From contig CAJGDJ010000051.1 in the NCBI GenBank assembly GCA_904502025.1, positions 1-11,606 on the forward strand: a stretch of DNA of 11,606 bases, given 5' to 3'. Below the pieces are notes generated by a model that was given only the letters and a program-made list of their open reading frames with translations, had not been told where the DNA came from and searched no databases. Made by a program: the position numbers and the translations under genes. Shown here one piece after another: positions 1 to 6,874 of this stretch. The stretch comes from an uncultured Muribaculaceae bacterium. GTDB lineage: Bacteria > Bacteroidota > Bacteroidia > Bacteroidales > Muribaculaceae. Each line of letters opens with the position of its first letter. The stretch's first letter is position 1.

Positions 1-61
1 GATAAAATGTGTACTTTTACCCATGGTTAAACTTGTTTGTGGTAAAACAAAAGTAACCAAA

Positions 62-104
62 AAGGACTGATTCATGCAAATGGAACCAGTCCTAATTTTT
101 TATT
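62..104 (+). terminator. Rho-independent terminator of a gene left of the window
   Basis: Inverted repeat AGGACTG (63-69) / CAGTCCT (87-93). Beyond one A-C mismatch the pairing continues with TTC/GAA. The right arm is followed by AATTTTTTATT on the plus strand. It would end a plus-strand transcript entering from the left; the gene itself is not visible. The left flank is A-rich, so it may also work weakly on the minus strand. Confidence 0.6.
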
Positions 105-117
105 CACTCAAAAAAAG

Positions 118-153
118 TTTTATCGGACAGCAATAAAAAAAAATGTAACTTTG
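118..153 (+). promoter_or_regulatory. Putative Bacteroidetes-type promoter of the small lipoprotein gene
   Basis: TAACTTTG at 146-153 matches the -7 consensus TAnnTTTG and lies 28 bases before the ATG at 182. The -33 element is poor: the only candidate is TTTT at 118-121, about 24 bases upstream, slightly too far. The call rests mainly on the perfect -7 box. Confidence 0.5.
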
Positions 154-181
154 CTTATATAAATCAAGTAAGTATAATATC

Positions 182-481
182 ATGAAGAGATTTTTCAACG
201 TTATCATTTTAGTAGTATTTGTTTTTGCATTAGTATCTTGTGCAACAAAGAAGTGGACTAATGTTAGCGGAAACGTCAATCTTGAAACTCTCATGCAGGA
301 AAGGTTTTCAAAACTTTATCCAAGCTATAAATCAGGAGAAATTGTTGTTACTAAAATTGAAGAACGCATTGATGAAAATGGCAAAACACAATATCGCATA
401 ACATATACCGATAAATCGGATGATGATGATTGGGATGCGTTCATTTGGCAAACAATCTACATGCCTGTACTAAATGATTAG
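182..481 (+). CDS. Small lipoprotein of unknown function
   Basis: 99-aa protein with a lipoprotein signal peptide: basic MKR start, hydrophobic core at about residues 4-18, and lipobox LVSC ending at Cys20. It should be lipidated by Lgt (a copy of which lies at 2014-2886), cleaved by LspA and anchored in a membrane facing the periplasm or surface. The mature part is about 80 residues, hydrophilic, with an alternating stretch suggestive of beta strands (VVTKIEERIDENGKTQYRIT) and an acidic run (DKSDDDDWD) near the end. I do not recognise the family. No acidic surface-export signal is visible directly after the cysteine (the next residues are ATKK). A perfect -7 box at 146-153 suggests its own promoter, and a spacer of about 195 bases separates it from plsC. 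The lipoprotein call is secure; the function is unknown. Confidence 0.82.
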   Translation: MKRFFNVIILVVFVFALVSCATKKWTNVSGNVNLETLMQERFSKLYPSYKSGEIVVTKIEERIDENGKTQYRITYTDKSDDDDWDAFIWQTIYMPVLND

Positions 482-489
482 TGTTTATA

Positions 490-640
490 GACTAGTTGGT
501 GCGTTTCCCAATATATAATCCATGACTATTACTGCCTAATCAGTTTTGGATTGCATTTATGAGCATAATCGCCTTTCAGTGCAAGCTCTTTTGGTATTTT
601 GGTAGAAAGAAATGGCATTTTTTGTGATTTTGCGATTTAA
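490..640. repeat. Candidate dispersed Bacteroidales repeat or decayed element
   Basis: The spacer between the lipoprotein and plsC has sequence that looks constrained although no gene is expected here. The minus strand carries a 29-codon reading frame at 618-529 that begins MPFLSTKIPKELALKG and ends CNPKLIRQ-stop. Overlapping it in another frame, about 540-492, is LGSNSHGLYIGKRTN-stop. From memory, and not checked, near-identical short peptides appear as spurious hypothetical proteins at many places in Bacteroidales genomes, which suggests a repeated non-coding element. The boundaries are guesses. Its right side abuts the -33 box of plsC. Confidence 0.35.
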
Positions 641-652
641 CTTGTAACTTTG
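621..652 (+). promoter_or_regulatory. Bacteroidetes-type promoter of plsC
   Basis: TTTG at 621-624 and TAACTTTG at 645-652, separated by exactly 20 bases, match both halves of the TTTG-N19/21-TAnnTTTG consensus. The ATG of plsC lies 24 bases downstream of the -7 box. Confidence 0.75.
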
Positions 653-676
653 CATAAGTTGTAATAACTTGGATTT

Positions 677-1399
677 ATGAAAATATTGTATCGGATATAT
701 CAATGTGTTGTTATGTTACCATTATTGGTAATTTCAACAATTATTACCTCATTGACGGTGGGGCTTGGTTGTATGCTTGGTGGCCATTGGTGGGGATATT
801 ATCCAGCAAGAATTTGGGGAAAGTTTGTTTGCTGGATTACAATGGTTAAAGTAACGGTTGAGGGGAAAGAGAATATCGATTCCAAGAAACCTTACGTGTT
901 TGTGGCTAATCACCAAAGTGCCTATGATATATTTGTGGCGTATGGCTATCTTGGTCATAGTTTTAGGTGGATGATGAAGAAGAGTCTTGAAAAGATTCCA
1001 TTCGTAGGGTGGAGTTGTAAACGTGCCGGAATGGTGTTTGTAGATAATTCTTCACCAGCTACAATTAAAGAAACTATGGCAATCGCTCGTCGACAGTTGC
1101 AAAACGAGATGTCGCTAATTGTTTTCCCTGAAGGGACTCGTTCATGGAATGGCAAACTATCTCCTTTCAAAAAGGGTGCATACTTATTGGCTGTGCAATT
1201 TGGTCTTCCCATTGTTCCTGTAACTATTGATGGAGCATTTGATGTGATGCCCCGATTTAAGAAACTTCCAAAATGGGGACATGTGAAATTGACAATTCAC
1301 AAACCCATCATGCCTCCTGAGGGTGGATTCAGAGTTAAAGATATAATGCAAGAAACATACGATATTATTCATTCGGCTCTTCCCGAAAAGGATAAATAA
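677..1399 (+). CDS. plsC: 1-acyl-sn-glycerol-3-phosphate acyltransferase (PlsC family)
   Basis: 240-aa inner-membrane enzyme, the usual length for the family. It transfers a fatty acyl chain to position 2 of lysophosphatidic acid to give phosphatidic acid, the precursor of membrane phospholipids. A hydrophobic N-terminal segment (about residues 10-35) is followed by the acyltransferase domain. The catalytic block NHxxxxD is present as NHQSAYD (residues 78-84). The acceptor-binding block FPEGTRS is at 150-156, and the later block GLPIVPVTI at about 176-184. No key residue is missing. The gene stands alone behind its own promoter (621-652), with a 124-base gap to the next gene. The family also includes lyso-ornithine-lipid acyltransferases with the same motifs, so substrate specificity is inferred from family membership. 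Confidence 0.88.
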   Translation: MKILYRIYQCVVMLPLLVISTIITSLTVGLGCMLGGHWWGYYPARIWGKFVCWITMVKVTVEGKENIDSKKPYVFVANHQSAYDIFVAYGYLGHSFRWMMKKSLEKIPFVGWSCKRAGMVFVDNSSPATIKETMAIARRQLQNEMSLIVFPEGTRSWNGKLSPFKKGAYLLAVQFGLPIVPVTIDGAFDVMPRFKKLPKWGHVKLTIHKPIMPPEGGFRVKDIMQETYDIIHSALPEKDK

Positions 1400-1523
1400 A
1401 ATATGTATTCAACGCGTATTGCTAAAATTGAAAATAATACATTGGTAATTGCGTAGTATATTGATGATAATTTTTGTTTGCGACTGAAAAATATTGAAAT
1501 TATAAATATTAAAAGAAATCGTT

Positions 1524-1922
1524 ATGAAGAAACAAACATTTATTCAAGTATTGGTAGCTGTAGGTATTTTTATTGTGCTTGTATTAGGACTCATGTTTGG
1601 TATTCCAGCCTATAATGTATGGCAACAAGAAATGGAAGGTAAAGCCGAAATGGCAAGAGCTGAACAAAATAGAATGATTCTCGTTGAAGAAGCTAAAGCA
1701 AAATTAGAGGCTGAGAAATTGAATGCTCAAGCAGAAATAGAGCGAGCAAAAGGTATGGCTGAAGCAATGGAAATTGAGAATGGGAAACTAACAAGTACTT
1801 ATAATCAATATCTGTTTATTCGCACCTTAGAAAAAATTTCAGATAAAGGATCATTACCTCAAATTATTTATACCCCAACCGAGGGTTTGGTTCCTGTAAT
1901 GAACATAAATCATGGTAATTAA
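1524..1922 (+). CDS. Membrane-anchored coiled-coil protein, SPFH/prohibitin C-terminal-like
   Basis: 132-aa protein: short basic start (MKKQ), one transmembrane helix at about residues 7-29, then a long charged helix rich in A, E, K and Q (about 33-90) predicted to be a coiled coil, and a short tail containing YNQYLFIRTLEK and IIYTPTEGLVPVM. The helix (AEQNRMILVEEAKAKLEAEK... AEIERAKGMAEAM) and the IYTPTEG tail resemble the region after the SPFH/band-7 domain in prohibitin-like proteins. The roughly 150-residue SPFH domain itself is absent: the membrane anchor runs almost directly into the coiled coil. It may oligomerise as a scaffold or be a shortened relative; its function is unknown. No frameshift or upstream remnant of the missing domain is visible in the preceding 124 bases. 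A strong terminator follows at 1943-1979. Confidence 0.75.
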   Translation: MKKQTFIQVLVAVGIFIVLVLGLMFGIPAYNVWQQEMEGKAEMARAEQNRMILVEEAKAKLEAEKLNAQAEIERAKGMAEAMEIENGKLTSTYNQYLFIRTLEKISDKGSLPQIIYTPTEGLVPVMNINHGN

Positions 1923-1942
1923 TAATAATCAGTTATAAATTG

Positions 1943-1979
1943 AATAGGGCATCAAATCAAAATGATGCCCTATTTTTAT
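1943..1979 (+). terminator. Rho-independent terminator after the SPFH-like gene
   Basis: Perfect 12-bp stem (1943-1954 with 1963-1974, core AGGGCATCA/TGATGCCCT), 8-base loop AATCAAAA, then TTTTTAT on the plus strand. It lies 20 bases after the stop codon. It sits between convergent genes and could also stop lgt transcripts, but the minus-strand tail is less T-rich. Confidence 0.85.
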
Positions 1980-2013
1980 GCAATAGTACCAAAATCGAGT
2001 AATGTATTTGCAG

Positions 2014-2886
2014 TTATTTCTTTTTATTGTTGTTCTCGTCGGGGAATTTGTTGGGATATTCGAGAGCAATGCGTGGACGCTTAAGTGCATAGATGATAAG
2101 GGTAATGCCGATTAATACAAAAGGTACACTTAGCCATTGTCCCATATTAAGCGTCATTGAATCTTCCCAGGCGACTTGATTGTTTTTTACAAATTCAATC
2201 AAGAAACGTGAGCCAAATACCCAAGTAAAGAAAATTCCGAGCAATAAACCTTGTCGTTCTTGTGCGTTCTTTTTCCAATACAGCCACATCATTAATCCGA
2301 ACAACGCAAAATAGCATAGAGCTTCATAGATTTGGGTGGGGTGTGAGGGCGCGGTAAAAATAGGTTCGGCACCGGTTTGCCATGCTCGAATATTGTCGAT
2401 GAAGCAGAATGCCCATGGCACATCGGTTACGTGTCCGTATATTTCGTGATTAAATAGGTTGCCAAGACGAATCAGCCCAGCAACCATTGCAACGGCAATT
2501 GCCAATCGGTCGAGAGTCCACAATACATTGCGATGTGCTGTGTATTTTGAAAATAGAATCACAGCAAGAACAACACCAATTGTGCCACCATGGCTGGCTA
2601 ATCCGCCTTCCCATACTTTGAATATTGCAATGGGGTCTTGTGAATATTGGTCCCATTCATAAAAGAACACATGTCCGAGTCGAGCACCAATGATAGTGCC
2701 AAGCATCACGTAGATTAGGAGTGAACCAAGCCAACTTTCGGGAGCTCCTTCTCGTTTGAATATTTTTTCTATAATTTTATAGCCGCCTAAAAATCCAACG
2801 AGAAACATCAATGAATACCATCGAAGATCAAAAAATGAAGTATCGAGTAGGATAGGGTCGGCAGTCCAAGTAATGAAATTAAGCAT
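2014..2886 (-). CDS. lgt: Prolipoprotein diacylglyceryl transferase
   Basis: 290-aa polytopic inner-membrane enzyme, typical length. It moves the diacylglyceryl group from phosphatidylglycerol to the lipobox cysteine of prelipoproteins, the first step of lipoprotein maturation. Recognisable family blocks are GARLGHVFFYEW (67-78), WEGGLASHGG (92-101, containing the conserved histidine at 99), LIRLGNLFNHEIYG (138-151, the Lgt signature with R140, N143 and E148) and HPTQIYEA (182-189). R227 in FGSRFLIEF fits the late conserved arginine. Several hydrophobic helices separate these blocks. The C-terminal tail is short, hydrophilic and lysine/asparagine-rich. It begins 24 bases after the symporter gene at 2911-4302 and is probably co-transcribed with it from the promoter at 4341-4372. 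Confidence 0.95.
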   Translation of the reverse strand: MLNFITWTADPILLDTSFFDLRWYSLMFLVGFLGGYKIIEKIFKREGAPESWLGSLLIYVMLGTIIGARLGHVFFYEWDQYSQDPIAIFKVWEGGLASHGGTIGVVLAVILFSKYTAHRNVLWTLDRLAIAVAMVAGLIRLGNLFNHEIYGHVTDVPWAFCFIDNIRAWQTGAEPIFTAPSHPTQIYEALCYFALFGLMMWLYWKKNAQERQGLLLGIFFTWVFGSRFLIEFVKNNQVAWEDSMTLNMGQWLSVPFVLIGITLIIYALKRPRIALEYPNKFPDENNNKKK

Positions 2887-2910
2887 AACGATAATGTGAA
2901 TTATAAAATG

Positions 2911-4302
2911 TTATTGTTTTATCTGTGAAAAATATTCTTTAGTTGCTTGTTTTACTTTGGGGCTTAATTTTAGAATGGCAATCATAGTTGGAAATGCCAT
3001 AAATCCATAAAATAAGTCGCAAACACCAACGGCAGCCGATAGTGGAACAACGGCAAATACGACAAGTGAAAGTATAAAAAAGTAGGTGTAATATTTTGCA
3101 TTTTTAGCCCCGAAAAGGTAGCTTGCACATCGGTTGCCATAGAATGAATATGAAAACATCGACGACATTCCAAAGCATATTACTATTGCCATTAAGGCAT
3201 ATTTGCCACCGGGAATTGCGTTGCCAAAGGCTTCCATTGCAACTTGAAGTCCTTGAACTCCTTCTACGTTGATATTGCCACAAAGTAGAATAGCCAGAGC
3301 AGTGAGCGTACACACCAATCCTGAGTCGATGCTTGGTCCCAACATCGCAACTAATCCTTCACGCACAGGCTGGTCGTTTCGAGATGCTCCGTGCATGATT
3401 GATGCAGTTCCCACGCCGGCATCATTTACTAATGCCGCTCTACGAGCACCAATGAGAGCAATGCCAATCAAAGCCCCCCAACCGGCTTCAAGATTAAATG
3501 CTTCGCGAAATATGCTTGCAAAAACATTGGGAACATCTGCAATGTGGGTAATAATGATATATAGCACCATTAAGAAATAAGCTCCAACCATAAAGGGGAC
3601 GAGTACAGTAGCTACGTTGGCGATGCGTTTGATTCCACCAAGCACTACTAATGCAACAATTGAGGCTACAGTGATTCCAAAGATTAGTTTGAATGAATGT
3701 AGGTTGTCAAGTGTTGTTATTGATGAAATTGTTGAGAGAAAATCGCTACCGGCAATCCATTCGGGAGTTGTGAATGTGGCTACAGCTCCTTCGGCAAGTT
3801 GGTTGGCATTCATTATACACATAGTGCCAAACATGCCGGCAATAGCAAAAAATACTGCCAATGGCTTCCATTTCATGCCTAATCCTCGCTCTATTATAAA
3901 CATCGGACCACCTTGAGGGTTTCCTTCGTTGTCTTTCCCTTTATACATAATTGCCAATACTCCCTCGTGGTATTTTGTACACATTCCCACCAGAGCACTT
4001 ACCCATAGCCAAAATATGGCACCGGGACCTCCCATAACCAAGGCTATCGATACGCCGGCAATATTACCGAGCCCTACGGTAGCTGCTACTACCGAGGCAA
4101 GAGCTTGTGCCGAGCTGATTTGTCCATTTTTAGCATCACTTTTGGTGCGTAGTGCAACAATAGCGTATGGTAAGCGACGAATCGATACAGCTCCCGAATA
4201 TATGAAAAGAAACAATCCACCACCTATGAGTGTGAAAAACATGGGATAACCACACACAAAATCGGCGATTGTTGTAATTAAATTTCCTATTGATTCAAGC
4301 AT
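2911..4302 (-). CDS. Alanine/glycine:cation symporter (AGCS) family protein
   Basis: 463-aa multi-span membrane protein of the AGCS family, which takes up alanine, glycine or related amino acids with Na+ or H+. From the ATG at 4302 the family blocks are VVAATVGLGNIAGVS (71-85), GGPGAIFWLWVSALVGMCTKYHE (91-113), the NDAGVGTASIMHGAS segment (293-307) and QPVREGLVAMLG (311-322). The frame stays open to a GTG at 4341, but that codon lies inside the -7 box TAACTTTG (4348-4341), so it cannot be on the transcript from that promoter. The ATG at 4302 gives the normal family N-terminus (MLESIGNLITTIADFVCG) and a leader of about 33 bases. The actual substrate cannot be read from the sequence. It is first in a likely operon with lgt. 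Confidence 0.9.
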   Translation of the reverse strand: MLESIGNLITTIADFVCGYPMFFTLIGGGLFLFIYSGAVSIRRLPYAIVALRTKSDAKNGQISSAQALASVVAATVGLGNIAGVSIALVMGGPGAIFWLWVSALVGMCTKYHEGVLAIMYKGKDNEGNPQGGPMFIIERGLGMKWKPLAVFFAIAGMFGTMCIMNANQLAEGAVATFTTPEWIAGSDFLSTISSITTLDNLHSFKLIFGITVASIVALVVLGGIKRIANVATVLVPFMVGAYFLMVLYIIITHIADVPNVFASIFREAFNLEAGWGALIGIALIGARRAALVNDAGVGTASIMHGASRNDQPVREGLVAMLGPSIDSGLVCTLTALAILLCGNINVEGVQGLQVAMEAFGNAIPGGKYALMAIVICFGMSSMFSYSFYGNRCASYLFGAKNAKYYTYFFILSLVVFAVVPLSAAVGVCDLFYGFMAFPTMIAILKLSPKVKQATKEYFSQIKQ

Positions 4303-4340
4303 GAATAAATGATATGATTTTGTTAGAATGATATATCGCA

Positions 4341-4372
4341 CAAAGTTACATCATATCACGCCAACTAACAAA
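4341..4372 (-). promoter_or_regulatory. Bacteroidetes-type promoter of the AGCS symporter-lgt unit
   Basis: On the minus strand TTTG (4372-4369) and TAACTTTG (4348-4341) are exactly 20 bases apart, a perfect match to the consensus. Transcription should start near 4335, about 33 bases before the ATG at 4302. Confidence 0.78.
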
Positions 4373-4410
4373 TTATCATGCACTTCGTTTTGCTTATTTA
4401 TTATAAATAG

Positions 4411-4451
4411 ATATAAAAACTCGACGAAAGAATCAAGCCACGTCGAGTTTT
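4411..4451 (-). terminator. Rho-independent terminator after the Na/Pi cotransporter-like gene
   Basis: 11-bp perfect stem (AAAACTCGACG 4416-4426 with CGTCGAGTTTT 4441-4451), 14-base loop. Read on the minus strand it is followed by a T-run (TTTTTATATC). It begins 28 bases past the stop of the gene at 4480 and insulates it from the AGCS promoter. Confidence 0.78.
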
Positions 4452-4479
4452 ATTATAGATTATAAGAGTGCTTAATGAA

Positions 4480-6216
4480 CTACTTTTTAGCGTAAGCCCA
4501 TTCCAAATCTTGAGAAATGTTGATTATGAAATCGCCCATTCGTTCTAATTGATTCACAATATCAATATAGTAGATACTTGTTTGATAATTCTTAATGTTG
4601 GTTTCGATCTCCTCGATTTCAGAATCGCGAAGGTCGTTTCTTAGATTATTGATTTGTTCTTCGGCGTTGTAAGCATTGGAAATTTCAATTAGAGAGCCTT
4701 TGTGTGCTGCGTTAAGGTTTGTAATCATCACATCATAGGCTTTTTCTATGCTTGCTACCATTCTTAATAACTTGTCAATGGTGTCTTGATCAAATGTTTT
4801 ATTATGAATGTTACGACGAGAAAGTATGCGGCTGATTGCTTCGCCCGAATCGCCAAGAGATTCTAATTCGCCAATTATTTTATACATTGCTTTTATCCTA
4901 TTTGAGGTTTCTTCACTGATGTCACCAGCCGAAACAGCATTAAGGAACGCTGCAATTTCATATTCAATTCGGTCAGATATTTCTTCGTATTTAACCAATT
5001 TACTGCGATATTCTTCAAATTTATTGGTGTCTTTTTCTTGAATCGCTAATTTGGCATATTCAAGTCCTTTTTGGGAGATTTGAGCAAAATGTATAATCTC
5101 ATCAAATGCTTGTTCGGTGGCAAGTTCGGGTGTTGCAACAGGACCGGCAGAGATGTATTTGAGTCGGAACACTTCATTTTCTTGGTTTTTCGGAGTTTTA
5201 ATTATCCAAACAACAATCTTTTCAATATACTTGATAAACCAAACTAATATTATAGTATTAATAGAATTAAATAATGTGTGTAACATTGAAAGACCATACA
5301 GAGCTGCAACACCTTCGGCTGAGTTGGGATTGGTTACAACAAAACCATCATTGGCAGGGTTGGGTAACCCGAATATAAATTCGGTAATTTTCCCAACAAG
5401 AGTAAGGAATGGGGTAAAGAATATTAATGCCCATACTACTCCAAATACATTGAATATTGTGTGCGACATTGCTGCTCTTTTAGCTTGGGTGTTACCAACT
5501 GAAGCCGCTATGTTGGCAGTAATTGTGGTTCCGATGTTTTCTCCTAATACCATTGCACAAGCCATGTTAAATGGTATCCACCCCATGCTTAACATGATGA
5601 GGGTTATTGCCATTGTTGCCGATGATGATTGTAAGACTAAAGTGAGAATAGTGCCGAAAGTAAGAAAAATTAAAACGGAACTAAGCCCGTAGCTTGACCA
5701 TGATTTGACAAATTCTAAAACTTCGGGGGTGCTATTCAAGTCGGGTACTGATTCTTTCATGAATGAAAGCCCAAGGAATAACAGACAGAACCCCACAATT
5801 AGTTCCCCTATATTTTGTCGTTGATTTTTCTTTGAATTAGAAAATAGGAATCCAAATAGCATTAATGGGACAGCAAGGATAGATATGTCGGCTTTGAACC
5901 CGAGCCACGATACAAGCCATGCAGTTACGGTAGTCCCAATATTGGCTCCCATAATGACACCAATAGCTTGTCCAAGTGAGAGTAGTCCGGCATTAACAAA
6001 ACTTACTACCATTACGGTTGTAGCTGATGATGATTGAATAATTGATGTAATACCAAGTCCGGTCATGACTCCCTTAAATGGGTTAGATGTCATTGCTGAA
6101 AGGAAACTGCGAAGTTTGTCTCCTGAGGCTTTTTGAAGCCCCGAACTCATTAAATTCATACCATATAGGAACATGCCTAATGCTCCTAAAAGAGTAAATA
6201 TTTGAAAAATGTCCAT
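4480..6216 (-). CDS. Na+/phosphate cotransporter-family protein with PhoU-like C-terminal domain
   Basis: 578-aa inner-membrane protein of the Na/Pi cotransporter (NptA/PNaS) family, thought to move inorganic phosphate with sodium. The membrane half (about 1-335) has the family's duplicated, inverted architecture: IIQSSSATTVMV (59-70) and LVLQSSSATMAI (193-204), each followed by a GxNIGTT motif (GANIGTT 90-96, GENIGTT 225-231). Residues about 365-575 form a helical, charged PhoU-like domain with KIIGELESLGDSGEAI (447-462) and QLERMGDFIINI (556-567), the E-x-x-GD pattern of PhoU repeats. Bacterial proteins of this layout may transport or regulate phosphate; which one cannot be decided here. 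It is flanked by a terminator on its 3' side and an unexplained inverted repeat on its 5' side. I could not find a convincing promoter box directly upstream. Confidence 0.9.
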   Translation of the reverse strand: MDIFQIFTLLGALGMFLYGMNLMSSGLQKASGDKLRSFLSAMTSNPFKGVMTGLGITSIIQSSSATTVMVVSFVNAGLLSLGQAIGVIMGANIGTTVTAWLVSWLGFKADISILAVPLMLFGFLFSNSKKNQRQNIGELIVGFCLLFLGLSFMKESVPDLNSTPEVLEFVKSWSSYGLSSVLIFLTFGTILTLVLQSSSATMAITLIMLSMGWIPFNMACAMVLGENIGTTITANIAASVGNTQAKRAAMSHTIFNVFGVVWALIFFTPFLTLVGKITEFIFGLPNPANDGFVVTNPNSAEGVAALYGLSMLHTLFNSINTIILVWFIKYIEKIVVWIIKTPKNQENEVFRLKYISAGPVATPELATEQAFDEIIHFAQISQKGLEYAKLAIQEKDTNKFEEYRSKLVKYEEISDRIEYEIAAFLNAVSAGDISEETSNRIKAMYKIIGELESLGDSGEAISRILSRRNIHNKTFDQDTIDKLLRMVASIEKAYDVMITNLNAAHKGSLIEISNAYNAEEQINNLRNDLRDSEIEEIETNIKNYQTSIYYIDIVNQLERMGDFIINISQDLEWAYAKK

Positions 6217-6282
6217 TGTTTTAGTGTATGTAAATAGAATTTAGAATTAGAGAAGTTTTGTTTTTGAAACAACAAAACCTAA

Positions 6283-6311
6283 GGCATATTCTTCAGCCGA
6301 AAGAATATGCT
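6283..6311. repeat. Intergenic inverted repeat between the small secreted protein and the Na/Pi gene
   Basis: Perfect 10-bp arms GCATATTCTT (6284-6293) and AAGAATATGC (6301-6310), loop CAGCCGA, plus a possible G-T pair outside. It lies 26 bases past the stop of the 126-aa gene on the minus strand. The minus-strand sequence after it (TTAGGTTTTGTTGTTTC) is only moderately T-rich, so it may be a weak terminator, a structured leader of the Na/Pi gene, or a copy of a short palindromic repeat. There is no second copy in this window. Confidence 0.5.
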
Positions 6312-6336
6312 ACATTTGAAGTCTATATGGAAAACA

Positions 6337-6717
6337 CTAAACAATAAGTTTACCAAGGCTAATCAATTTATGAAAAGGCTTGATAAACGAGAAATGGACG
6401 ATGTGAGATTTTTGTTGATAAATTTTTCTTAAGTAGGAATCGTCAAATTTTCCTGCTTTTATTGTTTTGAAATGATTGTTATGAGAAATATTTGTCCTTT
6501 TTGTTTGATTTTGTAATCGAAGGACACTTGGAGTAGATGTTTGACGAGGAAGATATATATCTAAATCATAAACAAAGCAATCGTCAAGGTAGGTGCAGTT
6601 TTTAGTAGTCAAGTCAGTGGCATAATCATCTAAGTTAGTTGATTTTACCTCTTCTTTCCCATTAATAAAGGTTACTGCAATTATAATGGGAATAATAAAA
6701 CTTAAAAGTTTTTTCAC
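6337..6717 (-). CDS. Small secreted protein of unknown function
   Basis: 126-aa protein with an N-terminal signal sequence: MKK, hydrophobic residues 4-18, possible cleavage near Gly20. The mature part is short and basic with two cysteines (41 and 47) that could form a disulphide. The most distinctive stretch is DIYLPRQTSTPSVLRLQNQT (53-72) followed by KRT, and the C-terminus ends in a mildly hydrophobic HKLISLGKLIV. I do not recognise a named domain. From memory only, small unannotated Bacteroidales proteins with a LPRQ...RLQ...KRT core and a terminal LGKLI-like end exist, so this is probably a conserved lineage-specific family. A good minus-strand promoter (6750-6780) lies just upstream, which supports it as a real gene rather than a chance frame. 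Its predicted leader is about 25 bases. Confidence 0.7.
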   Translation of the reverse strand: MKKLLSFIIPIIIAVTFINGKEEVKSTNLDDYATDLTTKNCTYLDDCFVYDLDIYLPRQTSTPSVLRLQNQTKRTNISHNNHFKTIKAGKFDDSYLRKIYQQKSHIVHFSFIKPFHKLISLGKLIV

Positions 6718-6749
6718 TGTTAAATTTATGACTTGTCGTAAATTTTATA

Positions 6750-6780
6750 CAAAGATAATGCGTTTATGTGGAATCTCAAA
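6750..6780 (-). promoter_or_regulatory. Bacteroidetes-type promoter of the 126-aa secreted protein gene
   Basis: On the minus strand TTTG (6780-6777) and TATCTTTG (6757-6750) are 19 bases apart, matching both consensus halves. The -7 box is 32 bases before the ATG at 6717. Confidence 0.7.
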
Positions 6781-6782
6781 AT

Positions 6783-6828
6783 TGAAAAAATAAAACACCA
6801 TTCGCTCATAGAAAAACAAGGCGAGTGT
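6783..6828 (-). terminator. Possible imperfect terminator downstream of ddh
   Basis: On the minus strand ACACTCGC (6828-6821) can pair with GCGA (6805-6802) and, past a 3-base bulge, GTGT (6798-6795). A tract TTTTATTTTTT (about 6795-6784) follows. The stem is interrupted and weak. Position, about 45 bases after the ddh stop and just before the next promoter, favours a terminator. Confidence 0.35.
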
Positions 6829-6874
6829 CGTTGTGATACATCGCCATACTATTTTAAGAGGGATTAAATTCTTA

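Noticed and set aside
1..30. Short plus-strand tail ending TAA at 28-30 as the C-terminus of an upstream gene
   Set aside because: Only nine codons are visible, and another frame stays open to 70. The terminator at 62-104 implies an upstream gene, but its frame cannot be chosen.
48..80. Minus-strand promoter-like pair TTTG (80-77) and TACTTTTG (55-48), 21 bases apart, pointing out of the left edge
   Set aside because: The -33 box lies in the loop of the terminator hairpin at 63-93, and no gene is visible on that side, so a chance match in AT-rich sequence is as likely.
1403..1456. 17-codon frame MYSTRIAKIENNTLVIA between plsC and the SPFH-like gene
   Set aside because: Very short, no promoter or signal, no membrane character; likely chance.
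5117..5692. 191-aa plus-strand frame opposite the Na/Pi gene
   Set aside because: Its codons are the reverse complement of a well-supported transporter with intact motifs. Long antisense frames are common opposite hydrophobic coding sequence.
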